A stretch of DNA of 25,145 nt from Methanimicrococcus sp. (lineage in GTDB: Archaea; Halobacteriota; Methanosarcinia; Methanosarcinales; Methanosarcinaceae). Shown here piece by piece: positions 15,585 to 23,283 of this stretch. Below the pieces are notes generated by a model that saw only the letters and a list, made by a program, of their open reading frames with translations, did no database searches and was not told the DNA's origin. The translations under genes and the position numbers were made by a program. Location of the stretch: positions 1-25,145 of the forward strand of contig WRDC01000006.1 in the NCBI GenBank assembly GCA_009783635.1, in the 5' to 3' direction. Position 1 is the first letter of the stretch, and the number at the start of each line of letters is the position of its first letter.

Positions 15585-15700
15585 TAACGGCTTTCATAAA
15601 CCCTCATAACGAATTTCACAATGACTCCCATGATGACCTCACAACGAATTTCATAATGATGCCCACAGCGGTTTTCATAATGACTCTCAAATGACTCCGA
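15585..15700. repeat. Degenerate repeats AACGAATTTCATAATGAC upstream of dnaG
   Basis: At least five imperfect copies of a TTTCATAATGAC/CTCATAACGAA motif lie about 165-280 nt before the dnaG start. They leave the minus frame open without coding features. Confidence 0.65.
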
Positions 15701-15862
15701 GACCTCCGATATGAATAATATTATCGATTTTTCAACCATTATCGGATTTTTATAAAGGAGATTTGGATTCTGATTTACTTTGTTTTGCGCCTGTACCCGT
15801 CTGTGTATTTTTTCGAGTTTTTGGATCCCCGGCAAGTAAACCCCTGCAAGGAGACAAATATT

Positions 15863-17518
15863 ATGCAAAATGAAGATACGACAAAATATATCATCCGTAC
15901 GAAAATCAGCGCGGATGGCGTCATTGAACGCCCGGATATCGTTGGCGCCATTTTCGGCCAAACGGAAGGGCTTCTCGGAAACGATTTAGATTTACGCGAA
16001 CTTCAAAAAACAGGCCGGGTCGGCCGCATTGAAGTCATGGTCACCACTAAGAACGGCAAAACGCGCGGAAACATTTTCATCCCGTCCAGTTTAGACAAAG
16101 TAAAAACGTCCGTTTTGGCCGCATCCCTGGAAACCATCGACCGCGTCGGCCCGTGCGTCGCGACGATCGAAGTGACAAAAATTGAAGACGTCCGCGCCTC
16201 CAAACGTGTCAACATCGTTGAACGCGCCAAAGACATTTACAAAACCATGTTTGACGACGACCTTATGGAAGCTCAGGAAATCACGGACGTCATTCGCGAA
16301 TCCGTTCGCGTCGAAGACATTACGGCTTACGGCAAAAATAAATTGCCGGCCGGTCCCGAACACAACTCCGATGAAATTATCGTCGTTGAAGGACGGGCCG
16401 ATATTCTGACACTTCTCAAATACGGTATCAAAAACACAATCAGTGTCGGCGGCACAAGCGTTCCGCCGGAAGTCGTTGAACTGCTGAAAGGCAAAAAGGT
16501 GACTGTTTTCACTGACGGTGACCGCGGCGGTGAATTGATTATCCGCGAATTGATGCAAGTTTCCAATGTCGATTACATTGCCCGCCCGCCGGACGGAAAG
16601 GCCGTTGAAGACCTTGTTCAGAAAGAAATTATCTTAGCGCTCCGCCGCAAGATGACGAAAGACCAATATATCGAAAAGTGCGGTATCATTTTGCCGGCTT
16701 CAAAGCGGCCCAAAAAGGCAATAGATTTCGAAAAGGTCAGCGCCGCAAACAAACTGCTGGAAAAGAAAACGCCGAAAAGAGTGACGAAATTCAGACAGGC
16801 CGCTCTTCTTTCAGGAAGCGCCGGAAAATCTGACGACGAAGAGGAGGAAGAAGCCCCGCGCGTCAGAAGAGTCCGTACCGAAAAACTGAGCGAAAGAACC
16901 GATAAGCTTGAAAAGATGGCGGAAAAAGCGGAGCACAGTGAAAAAGTCGTCTTTGAAAAACGTTTCACCGGACAGATTCACCAAAAAACAGACAAACAAA
17001 AAACTGAAAAGCCGGATGAAAAGTCAGACGAAAGGTTAGACGACATGATTGCCGTCAAATATGTGGAATTTGACGCGGACGAGCCGGAACCGGAAATTGC
17101 GGATAAAAAGAAACAGATACGATATGCGGCACCCGTGGCGGAACCGGAAAGCGTGTATATAAAAAGACCGGTTCGCGGCGAATCCCGAAAAACCGGAAAG
17201 GACGAAGAAGCCGAAAAAGAATCGAAACCTTCTGTTCCCGCACCGTTTGACAAAGAAATGAAAAATTTGACCGGCACGCTGATGTCGCGGATTTTGGATG
17301 AAAATAATGCCGTCCTTCGTGAAATACCCGTCAGAGATTTGGCAAACACACTTAAAGACGGCGTCCGGGGCGCAAAATCCGTTGTTTTTGACGGTGTGAT
17401 AACCCAGCGTATTATTGACATCGCCGCCGAACAAGGAATCGAGAACCTGACCGGTTTAAAAATCGGAAACGTTGTTAAGATGCCGGCGGAAATGAAAGTC
17501 TCCGCTGTTCAAAATTAA
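15863..17518 (+). CDS. dnaG: Archaeal DnaG-like primase/exosome subunit
   Basis: 551 residues from ATG 15863, chosen because AAGGAGA lies ten nt upstream and the conserved N-terminus (YIIRTKISADGVIERPDIVGAIFGQTEGLLG, about 9-39) begins there. The TOPRIM domain spans about 169-250: the catalytic Glu is E176 in VVEGRAD and the metal-binding Asp residues are D218 and D220 in TDGDRGG, followed by RPPDGKAVEDL. Archaeal DnaG makes short RNA primers in vitro and is also a stable subunit of the RNA exosome. A long charged, low-complexity segment (about 310-450) separates the TOPRIM part from a conserved-looking C-terminal domain (about 460-551, LTGTLMSRILDENNAVLREIPVRDL...GLKIGNVVKMP), which in relatives docks on the exosome. 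A terminator hairpin follows. Preceded by 1.5 kb of gene-poor AT-rich DNA. Confidence 0.95.
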   Translation: MQNEDTTKYIIRTKISADGVIERPDIVGAIFGQTEGLLGNDLDLRELQKTGRVGRIEVMVTTKNGKTRGNIFIPSSLDKVKTSVLAASLETIDRVGPCVATIEVTKIEDVRASKRVNIVERAKDIYKTMFDDDLMEAQEITDVIRESVRVEDITAYGKNKLPAGPEHNSDEIIVVEGRADILTLLKYGIKNTISVGGTSVPPEVVELLKGKKVTVFTDGDRGGELIIRELMQVSNVDYIARPPDGKAVEDLVQKEIILALRRKMTKDQYIEKCGIILPASKRPKKAIDFEKVSAANKLLEKKTPKRVTKFRQAALLSGSAGKSDDEEEEEAPRVRRVRTEKLSERTDKLEKMAEKAEHSEKVVFEKRFTGQIHQKTDKQKTEKPDEKSDERLDDMIAVKYVEFDADEPEPEIADKKKQIRYAAPVAEPESVYIKRPVRGESRKTGKDEEAEKESKPSVPAPFDKEMKNLTGTLMSRILDENNAVLREIPVRDLANTLKDGVRGAKSVVFDGVITQRIIDIAAEQGIENLTGLKIGNVVKMPAEMKVSAVQN

Positions 17519-17551
17519 CTTTTTAAAAAGTTTTAAAAATTAAAAAGCAAG

Positions 17552-17606
17552 CAACTGCTGTGTTTACAGCAGTTGGCGAATTTTTTTGACGGTTTTTTTT
17601 GACGGA
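17552..17606. terminator. Terminator hairpin with T-runs after dnaG
   Basis: CAACTGCTGT (17552-17561) pairs perfectly with ACAGCAGTTG (17566-17575) around a GTTT loop. T7 and T8 runs follow (about 17581-17600). It lies between the convergent dnaG and bactofilin-like genes. Confidence 0.8.
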
Positions 17607-17655
17607 TTTTTATTTGAAAGTTTTTTATTTGAAAGTTTTTTTTCAAAAACGATGA

Positions 17656-19539
17656 TTAAATATAAGGCGGATACTGTTTTTGTTTGGGTTTTTCCGATTT
17701 AAATCGCTGTTCATACCACATTCTCGATGTTTCCGGATCGATGGGGACTTTCTGTCCGACCTGTCCGGCTGTGCCGGTCGTTTTAGCCGGTCCCGCTTCC
17801 CCGGCCGCGCCGGTCTCACGGCGAATGAACTCCTCGGCAACCGACTTACTCTCAGCCTTTGATTGCTCATCTGCCGCTTTGTTTTCAAGGATCAGTGAAG
17901 ACGGGTCTTTGGAAAGATTTTGTTGTTTGGCGGTATCGGAAGGAACATTCGAAACAGACTTTGGAACAGACTTGAGAACAGGCTTCGAAAAGGACTTCGG
18001 AGCAGACTTTTCCTCACCGATTTCTTCAAAAACAATCTTTTGATTGGCTTTTCGAACATTCTCGGGTATCGGCCGGCCGGCGCCGGTTTTTTCTCTTTCT
18101 TTAACAGGGCTGTCTGTTGTTTTTACTTCTTCATATCGGAATTGAGAAAGTTCCGCATTTGGAGCGGGAGAAGATGCCGTTTCTTTTTGAGAGGATTTCG
18201 AAAAACCACCGGATTCCGCTGCCGGTTGGCTTTTACTTCTGCGCTCTGCGGCGGCGCCGGTTTGCCCGCTTCGGGCAAGACGCGAATCAAACTTCGGCCA
18301 TGGTTTTGATTTGAATCGGGACTCAGGTTCCTGTTTATTTGTTTCCTGCCCGGGCGTTCCGGATCCAGCCGTTTCGGATCCGGTACTCTGAGATTCGGCG
18401 CTTTCGGCGCTTTCAAACTCCGGTTTTAATGCGGCCGTGTCCGTTGCTTCTGTTGCTTTTGATTTCCTGCCGGCGCTCGCCTCTGATTCTCTTTTGCCGG
18501 ATTCGGATTTGTCGGAATCGTCGTCAATTAAAACAACACCGAAAGGTGTTTCAACAGTTTTCTGTGCCCCGGCCGGGCGGTGCGATACGGGGGCCTGCGG
18601 CTCGGAAGATGATAAAATTTCAACATCCGGCGTTTCGTCCGCCGGAACGACTGAATTGTTTGCCGGTTGATGCTCTTTTCTGCTCTTTTTTTCCAGTTGA
18701 AATCGTGGGGTTGTCGATGAATCTGAACGTTTGTTGCCGGTAATGTCTTTTTCGGTTTCAGATGCGGGATCAGCACTGTTAATCGTATCGATTTCAATGA
18801 TTTCGGCGGCCTTTTGGTCTCCCGAATCCGAATTGCCGGCAGTTTCGGTGCTGTTCGCTTCTCCTTCCTTATCCGCGTCCTCTTTCCTGCCTGCGTCCTC
18901 TTCCCTGCCTGCACCCTCTTCTGTGCCTGCGTCCTCTTCCTTGCCTGCGTCCTCTTCTGTGCCTGCCTCCTCTTCTGTGCCTGCCTCCTCTTCCCTGCCT
19001 GCCTCTTCTTTCCTGTCCGTGTCCTCTTCCCTGTCTGCCTCATCTTCCATTATGTTGCCAATGTTTTCTATCTCCCCTGCCGGTTTTTTCCCAGGTGCGC
19101 CCATTGCCGCAATATAAGCTCTGACGGTCACTTTTGTGACGGCGCCGATTTTTTGAATGTCCGCTTTTCCGATAACTTCCAGCCTTTTGCCGTCGACATA
19201 ACCGACCGCGCTGCCTTCCATAATTGTAATTGTGCCGCCGCTTTTAATTGATTTAACAACCGTGTTTTGAAAAACGGAAACGTCGCCTGTCGCTGTAACG
19301 TTTCCGACAATTTTGGAGCGGGGACCGATGATGACGTTGTCGGCTTCCACATTTCCTTCCGCAATGTTGCCTTTGCCGAATTGAATATTGCCGTTGATTT
19401 TGACATTTTTCCAGAAATGGGTACCTGAGCCGACGATGACGTTGCCGTTGATGACAACATTTTCATCAAAAAAAGAATTTTTGGGAATGACGTAAGTATT
19501 AGATGGCGTGTGAAGACGGATATTTTTGGAAGAAATCAT
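17656..19539 (-). CDS. Bactofilin-like beta-helix protein with long disordered tail
   Basis: 627 residues from ATG 19539. The first 150 residues show the short-repeat beta-helix pattern of bactofilin/polymer-forming proteins: VVINGNVIVGSGTHFWKNV, KINGNIQFGKGNIAEGNVEADNVIIGPRSKIVGNVTATGDVSVF, then GGTITIMEGSAVGYV and a KADIQKIG strand. Such domains self-assemble into filaments or scaffolds. Residues about 165-225 are an acidic E-E-D-A-G/E-E-E-A-G repeat; the rest (to 627) is Ser/Glu/Pro/Lys-rich with no recognisable domain, so it is probably disordered. The C-terminus ends in a basic MWYEQRFKSEKPKQKQYPPYI. The start is uncertain: a GTG at 19554 is in frame, but a TATA-like TTTAAATA about 30 nt before ATG 19539 favours that ATG on a near-leaderless mRNA. 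Convergent with dnaG. Confidence 0.75.
   Translation of the reverse strand: MISSKNIRLHTPSNTYVIPKNSFFDENVVINGNVIVGSGTHFWKNVKINGNIQFGKGNIAEGNVEADNVIIGPRSKIVGNVTATGDVSVFQNTVVKSIKSGGTITIMEGSAVGYVDGKRLEVIGKADIQKIGAVTKVTVRAYIAAMGAPGKKPAGEIENIGNIMEDEADREEDTDRKEEAGREEEAGTEEEAGTEEDAGKEEDAGTEEGAGREEDAGRKEDADKEGEANSTETAGNSDSGDQKAAEIIEIDTINSADPASETEKDITGNKRSDSSTTPRFQLEKKSRKEHQPANNSVVPADETPDVEILSSSEPQAPVSHRPAGAQKTVETPFGVVLIDDDSDKSESGKRESEASAGRKSKATEATDTAALKPEFESAESAESQSTGSETAGSGTPGQETNKQEPESRFKSKPWPKFDSRLARSGQTGAAAERRSKSQPAAESGGFSKSSQKETASSPAPNAELSQFRYEEVKTTDSPVKEREKTGAGRPIPENVRKANQKIVFEEIGEEKSAPKSFSKPVLKSVPKSVSNVPSDTAKQQNLSKDPSSLILENKAADEQSKAESKSVAEEFIRRETGAAGEAGPAKTTGTAGQVGQKVPIDPETSRMWYEQRFKSEKPKQKQYPPYI
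18880..19045 (-). repeat. 15-bp tandem repeats coding for EEDAG/EEEAG in the bactofilin-like protein
   Basis: About ten imperfect 15-bp units (plus-strand consensus GCCTGCGTCCTCTTC) encode the acidic pentapeptide repeat following the beta-helix. The unit length preserves the frame, as in pylS and mfnA. Confidence 0.85.
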
Positions 19540-19564
19540 ACCATTATAAATCACTTACAATTAT

Positions 19565-19572
19565 TTAAACAA
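19565..19572 (-). promoter_or_regulatory. TATA-like box of the bactofilin-like gene
   Basis: TTTAAATA on the minus strand is centred about 30 nt before ATG 19539 and only 15 nt before the alternative GTG 19554. No Shine-Dalgarno is seen, so the transcript probably begins at or close to the ATG. Confidence 0.4.
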
Positions 19573-19794
19573 TTTGCGGCCTGCGTCTTCGGCTCCTGTC
19601 GCGGATTCTTTCTTTTTTAATCAGAGGTGCCGGCGTTTACGGGGAGGCTTTCGGCGCCCGCCTGTTTTTACTTGAGGCTGATGCGTTTTTGTGAATACGG
19701 CGGAGCTTTTATTCACCATACATTTATTTATTTACGATGCATTTTAGAAATAAAATGAAATTCCGGAAACGGAAGAAACAAAAAAATAATTGAT

Positions 19795-19839
19795 ATTAAA
19801 ATTGGCATTAAAATTGACATTAAAATTGACATTAAAAGG
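19795..19839 (+). repeat. 12-bp tandem repeat ATTAAAATTGAC before the zinc-ribbon gene
   Basis: Units at 19795-19806 (one mismatch), 19807-19818 and 19819-19830, with a partial unit that runs into the ribosome-binding site AAAAGGAGAT (19834-19843). The repeat therefore abuts the translation start region. The rest of the 19555-19848 gap shows no gene. Confidence 0.9.
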
Positions 19840-19848
19840 AGATAAACC

Positions 19849-20115
19849 ATGGAAGAAAAGCATTGTCAGAGCTGCGGTATGCCGATGGGCGCAACCGACG
19901 AAATGTACGGAACGAACGCGGACGGGAAAAAAAGTACGGATTACTGCAGCTACTGTTTTGAAAACGGCGCGTTTACAAGTGATTGCACAATGGAAGAAAT
20001 GATTGAGATTTGTATTTCCTTTATGCCCGCGGCTGAATACGGAATGAGTGAGGATGAAGCCCGAAAAATGATGCGTGAATTTTTCCCGATGCTTAAACGA
20101 TGGAAAACGGCATAA
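19849..20115 (+). CDS. Small zinc-ribbon protein
   Basis: 88 residues. The N-terminal half has a four-Cys ribbon: C6-x2-C9 (HCQSCGMPM) and C33-x2-C36 (YCSYCFENG), plus C46. The QSCGMPM...DYCSYCFENGAF pattern is that of the 'putative zinc ribbon' family of small proteins common in bacteria and methanogens. The C-terminal half (about 48-88) is helical with a Met-rich EDEARKMMREFFPMLKRW end. A good Shine-Dalgarno (AAGGAGA) precedes ATG 19849. It is a single gene, convergent with the gamma-carbonic-anhydrase-like gene. No function is established for this family; metal binding is predicted from the cysteines. Confidence 0.85.
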   Translation: MEEKHCQSCGMPMGATDEMYGTNADGKKSTDYCSYCFENGAFTSDCTMEEMIEICISFMPAAEYGMSEDEARKMMREFFPMLKRWKTA

Positions 20116-20148
20116 AGAGATAAATTCACCCTTGATGAAGGAAGATTG

Positions 20149-20610
20149 TTATTCTTCCAAATTTTTAGACAAATCGACATACCAAAGAGCATTCTTGATA
20201 GTCGCCTGAACCTCTTCTTCAGTGACTTCACGGACAATTTTGCCGGGAACGCCGAGGACCATGCTTCTCGGCGGAATGATTTTTCCGACCGGAATCAGGG
20301 CGTTGGCGCCGATAATGCTTCCTTCGCCAATGACGGCGTCGTCCAAAATCGTGGAGTGCATACCGATCATCACGTTGTCCTCAATGATCGGGCCGTGAAC
20401 AACGGCGCTGTGTCCGATCGTGACGTTTTTACCGATGATCATCGTTTGACGAAGATTGCCGTGAAGAACACAATTGTCCTGAACATTGCTGTTTTCACCG
20501 ATTTTTATCGGCCCGGCATCGGCCCGGATGACGGCGCCATACCAAACGCTTGTGTTTTCACCAAATTCAACGTTGCCGATGACGGTTGCATTTTTTGCTT
20601 TTCTGACCAT
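20149..20610 (-). CDS. Gamma-carbonic-anhydrase-like hexapeptide-repeat protein
   Basis: 153 residues, nearly all left-handed beta-helix hexapeptide repeats (for example VIGNVEFGENTSVWYGAVIRAD, IKIGENSNVQDNCVLHG, IIGKNVTIGHSAVVHG). The three metal-ligand histidines of gamma-class carbonic anhydrases are in place: H50, H67 and H72, with the H-x4-H spacing. R29-D31 (VIRAD) and Q44-D45 (NVQDN) match conserved residues. The C-terminal helix (VTEEEVQATIKNALWYVDLSKNL) is typical of trimers. It lacks the acidic loop and N-terminal extension of the Cam enzyme, so it is closer to the CamH/YrdA-like branch, and CO2 hydration is not certain. No signal peptide; cytoplasmic. It lies 90 nt downstream of the TraB gene on the same strand. 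Confidence 0.9.
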   Translation of the reverse strand: MVRKAKNATVIGNVEFGENTSVWYGAVIRADAGPIKIGENSNVQDNCVLHGNLRQTMIIGKNVTIGHSAVVHGPIIEDNVMIGMHSTILDDAVIGEGSIIGANALIPVGKIIPPRSMVLGVPGKIVREVTEEEVQATIKNALWYVDLSKNLEE

Positions 20611-20700
20611 AATTTAAACCTCAATTATTGATTTTGACTCAGCTCAATCTGATACTTAGTATTTGATATTGGTATTTGATATTGTATTCAGAACCGGCGC

Positions 20701-22260
20701 TCAAAGGAGAGTGAAAATGCCGGAAATAACCGTTTTCACGAGTTCGATAAAATCGATTCCGGAAATTCTGAAAACCAAATAGGCGCCGACAAACGTTCCG
20801 ATCATGCTGCCGACATTGGCAAGCGCGGCGACATAAATGACTTTGAAAAATGAATTCCGGTTCAATTCTTTGAACGTTTCGATATTCATCATATCCTTCA
20901 TGTCTTTTGTTGTCGGTTTTCGGCTTCCGGCCTCGGCAAGCCCGGCAAACCAGCCGGCCGCCAAAAAGGGATTGAACGATGTAAACCAGGCAAGCAGGAA
21001 CGCGACAAGAGCGGACCGCAATTTGCCGCCGGCAAGAATAACGCCGGCCGCGCTTAAAACGCCGTTGATCAAAAACCACACCGCAAAGGCCAAAATGAGA
21101 ACATCTGTCGTCATTTCGGGGTATGTGATAATGGAATAAACGATATAAGCAAAGGACAGGAAAACCAACGCAATGATTGCCCAGCTGATGAGCTTTAAAA
21201 TACTGATTCTCTTTTTGGGAATCACATTCAACTCTTTCAAATCCGGGATTTTGGACGGATTCTGAAGGTAATCCATGACGCCTTGGCGGTGACCGGCGCC
21301 GATGACAACGACAATCTTTTTGCCGGGGCCCGCCAGCTGCACCGTCTTGAGAATGCTGCCGGCCAGATAAGCATCGCGCTCGTCAATCAAAACAGATGCG
21401 GCGGTCGGTGCGAACTTGCGGAATTCTTCGATCATCGCGGTAACGACATCCTGATTGGTCATGTTGTTGATGTCGATTTCCTGGTCCATCTCCCCTCCGA
21501 AAATCATTCCTTTGACGATATTGTAAACCATTTTCAGTTTTTCCGCAAAACTCAATTTGGCAAGGAAACGTTTGAATGTGACTTGGATATCGCGGTCAAT
21601 TAAGGAAAGACCCGCGCCGACTTCTTGGGCGCCTTCGATGGCCGCGAACATTTCAGAACCCGGCGGAACGCCCATTTGTTCGCCCATCTTTTTTTGGATG
21701 TAAGCCAAAAAGCTGTAAAGCAGGTAGTAAAAGGTTTGGCCGGGCTTTAATATTTCCTTGAAAGAAATCTGCTGATCTTTATTGGCATCCGGATCCGTCA
21801 TTCCTTTGTAACGGTTCTGATCCAATTCAACAGCGACGATATCCGGTCTTTCCCTTTCAATGGATTCGCGCACCTCTTGAACACTTTTTTGTGAAATGTG
21901 AGCGGTGCCGATAATAATGATTTTTGACGGATTGGCAACGCCTTCGGCCTCTTCTTCCGATATGGAAATCATGTTATCCATATTATCCATGTTTTCTATC
22001 GGGACCGGCATCAAAACCGGAACCGGTACGGAATTATTAATATCAGAAACTTCGGTGTCTGATGACGAATCTGATGAATCTGATGAACCTGCGGACGGCT
22101 CTGAGGACAGATCCGTGTCTGAGTCCTGAGCTGAAGAATCGGAAGCCGAAGAGTCGGATATTGAGTAATCGGCAACAAAAATCTCCGATGAAGAATCGGA
22201 AACCGAAGAGTTGAAATCGGAAGAGTTTTGATCGGGAGTTGAGTTTTCTTCGTTTTTCAT
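20701..22260 (-). CDS. TraB-family membrane protein
   Basis: 519 residues from ATG 22260. The open frame continues upstream only through a 12-bp repeat that would encode VTITV-type sequence, so the later ATG was chosen; its ribosome site is weak. Residues 1-100 are Ser/Asp-rich low complexity (SDSSASDSSAQDSDTD). The TraB domain follows (about 112-330) with GTAHIS (118-123), VAVELDQNR (about 143-150), and a second G-x-x-H in VVIGAGHRQGVMDYL. The C-terminus (about 355-519) has about five TM helices (LISWAIIALVFLSFAYIVYS, VLILAFAVWFLINGVLSAAG, LVAFLLAWFTSFNPFLAAG, then two more). TraB/PrgY relatives in bacteria limit peptide pheromone activity and are proposed to be proteases of the TIKI clan; in archaea the role is unknown. 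Probably co-transcribed with the gamma-CA-like gene. Confidence 0.85.
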   Translation of the reverse strand: MKNEENSTPDQNSSDFNSSVSDSSSEIFVADYSISDSSASDSSAQDSDTDLSSEPSAGSSDSSDSSSDTEVSDINNSVPVPVLMPVPIENMDNMDNMISISEEEAEGVANPSKIIIIGTAHISQKSVQEVRESIERERPDIVAVELDQNRYKGMTDPDANKDQQISFKEILKPGQTFYYLLYSFLAYIQKKMGEQMGVPPGSEMFAAIEGAQEVGAGLSLIDRDIQVTFKRFLAKLSFAEKLKMVYNIVKGMIFGGEMDQEIDINNMTNQDVVTAMIEEFRKFAPTAASVLIDERDAYLAGSILKTVQLAGPGKKIVVVIGAGHRQGVMDYLQNPSKIPDLKELNVIPKKRISILKLISWAIIALVFLSFAYIVYSIITYPEMTTDVLILAFAVWFLINGVLSAAGVILAGGKLRSALVAFLLAWFTSFNPFLAAGWFAGLAEAGSRKPTTKDMKDMMNIETFKELNRNSFFKVIYVAALANVGSMIGTFVGAYLVFRISGIDFIELVKTVISGIFTLL

Positions 22261-22280
22261 GATGAGACCCGTTGAATTAG

Positions 22281-22339
22281 TAATTGTAACAGTAATTATA
22301 ACAGTGGTTGTAACAGTGATTGTAACAGTGATTGTAACA
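22281..22339. repeat. 12-bp tandem repeat (GATTGTAACAGT) upstream of the TraB gene
   Basis: Five imperfect 12-bp units lie within the 80 nt before the TraB ATG, on the promoter/leader side. They keep the minus frame open as Val-Thr-Ile-Thr repeats, which produces the spurious N-terminal extension. Confidence 0.9.
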
Positions 22340-23163
22340 TAAAAAGTAACATTAGCTGAAATGTAATGTAACAATTTGATTCTTATTTAAGATTTTTTCA
22401 ATTTGACTTAAAAATATTCTTTTCCTATTTAAACAAGTGAGATTATTTAGAATATTTTAAAAGACGCTCTCAAATAACACATTCAAACAATACACTCAAA
22501 AACATGCTCAAAGTATAGAACTAAATCACCATATGTTATTCCGGTTAACTCATGTTGCCGGTCACTTTAATCAATTGAATGTTAGTGAAACATAATAATA
22601 ATAATAGTAACATTAAATAAAAACATCTCATAAAGAGCTCTTTATTTCTTGAACCCCATTATTTCCAATGGAGAGTTTATAAAATCCCATCCCCCCATGA
22701 TTTCTAATGAAGCATTTATTGAAAAGTTTCCAAAGAAAAAAAGAAAAATAAAAAATAATTTTTATTTTTGATGTTAATTCAATGTTGTTGTGTTATGACT
22801 TTTTTCATATTTAAACTTATTGAAATATGAAAAAATAATAAAAATTTTTTTAATGTTATTAAAAAAATTAAGAAATTTAAGACAATTACAGAAATTACTG
22901 CAAAATTTTTTTAGTATGAAAAAGAGCTTGAATTGAGGAACAGCACACTGAAAACGTTAATAAATTTAATCTTAAAAAAAGTTTGTCGGATCTGTTGCAG
23001 AGTTGTTTGAATTATAAAAAAACCACCTCCATCAATGATTTTTAAAGGTCGCAAAAATTTTGCAAAATATTCCAATGGAAACTATGGGGTCAGTGTAAAG
23101 TATCAATTTTGAATTTCTTGTGGAACTGACAAATTGCACAGAATCAGAATGAATCATTAAAAT

Positions 23164-23200
23164 TCTTACAAGTCTTTACAAGTCTTTACAAGTCTTTACT
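23164..23200. repeat. 10-bp tandem repeat AGTCTTTACA
   Basis: Three to four head-to-tail units about 90-120 nt upstream of mfnA. Confidence 0.85.
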
Positions 23201-23223
23201 TTACGGGACCGATCATCGTTAAG

Positions 23224-23263
23224 TTAACGTTAAGTTAAGTTTCATCAAGCAAGTTTTAAATAT
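23224..23263 (+). promoter_or_regulatory. mfnA promoter region: palindrome and TATA box
   Basis: The perfect palindrome TTAACGTTAA (23224-23233) lies upstream of TTTTAAATATT (23254-23263). The TATA-like core is centred about 26 nt before the mfnA ATG, and no Shine-Dalgarno is seen, which fits a leaderless transcript. The palindrome could be an operator overlapping the upstream promoter element; this is inference. Confidence 0.5.
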
Positions 23264-23283
23264 TAATTTCTGTTTTTCCTGTC

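Larger units (their letters stand above)
14347..15862. other. Long AT-rich region upstream of dnaG, no convincing gene
   Basis: About 1.5 kb. It contains A/T-rich direct repeats (14741-14764 and flanks), a 12-bp ACTGTACAAT repeat (15059-15082) and a degenerate repeat block (15585-15700). A highly basic TTG-initiated ORF (14932-15165) and a minus ORF (15303-15569) have no recognisable features, ribosome site or family. Its size and composition are unusual beside a primase gene. Confidence 0.5.
22345..23283. other. Long AT-rich divergent region between TraB and mfnA, no gene seen
   Basis: About 940 nt, in places nearly pure A/T (22730-22880), with no convincing ORF or tRNA. Towards mfnA it holds a 10-bp repeat (23164-23200), a TTAACGTTAA palindrome within GTTAAGTTAA repeats (23216-23239) and a TATA box. 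Confidence 0.55.

Noticed and set aside
22261..22374. N-terminal extension of the TraB protein (VTITV repeats)
   Set aside because: It is a translation of a 12-bp repeat upstream; the hydrophilic N-terminus from ATG 22260 is the more likely start.
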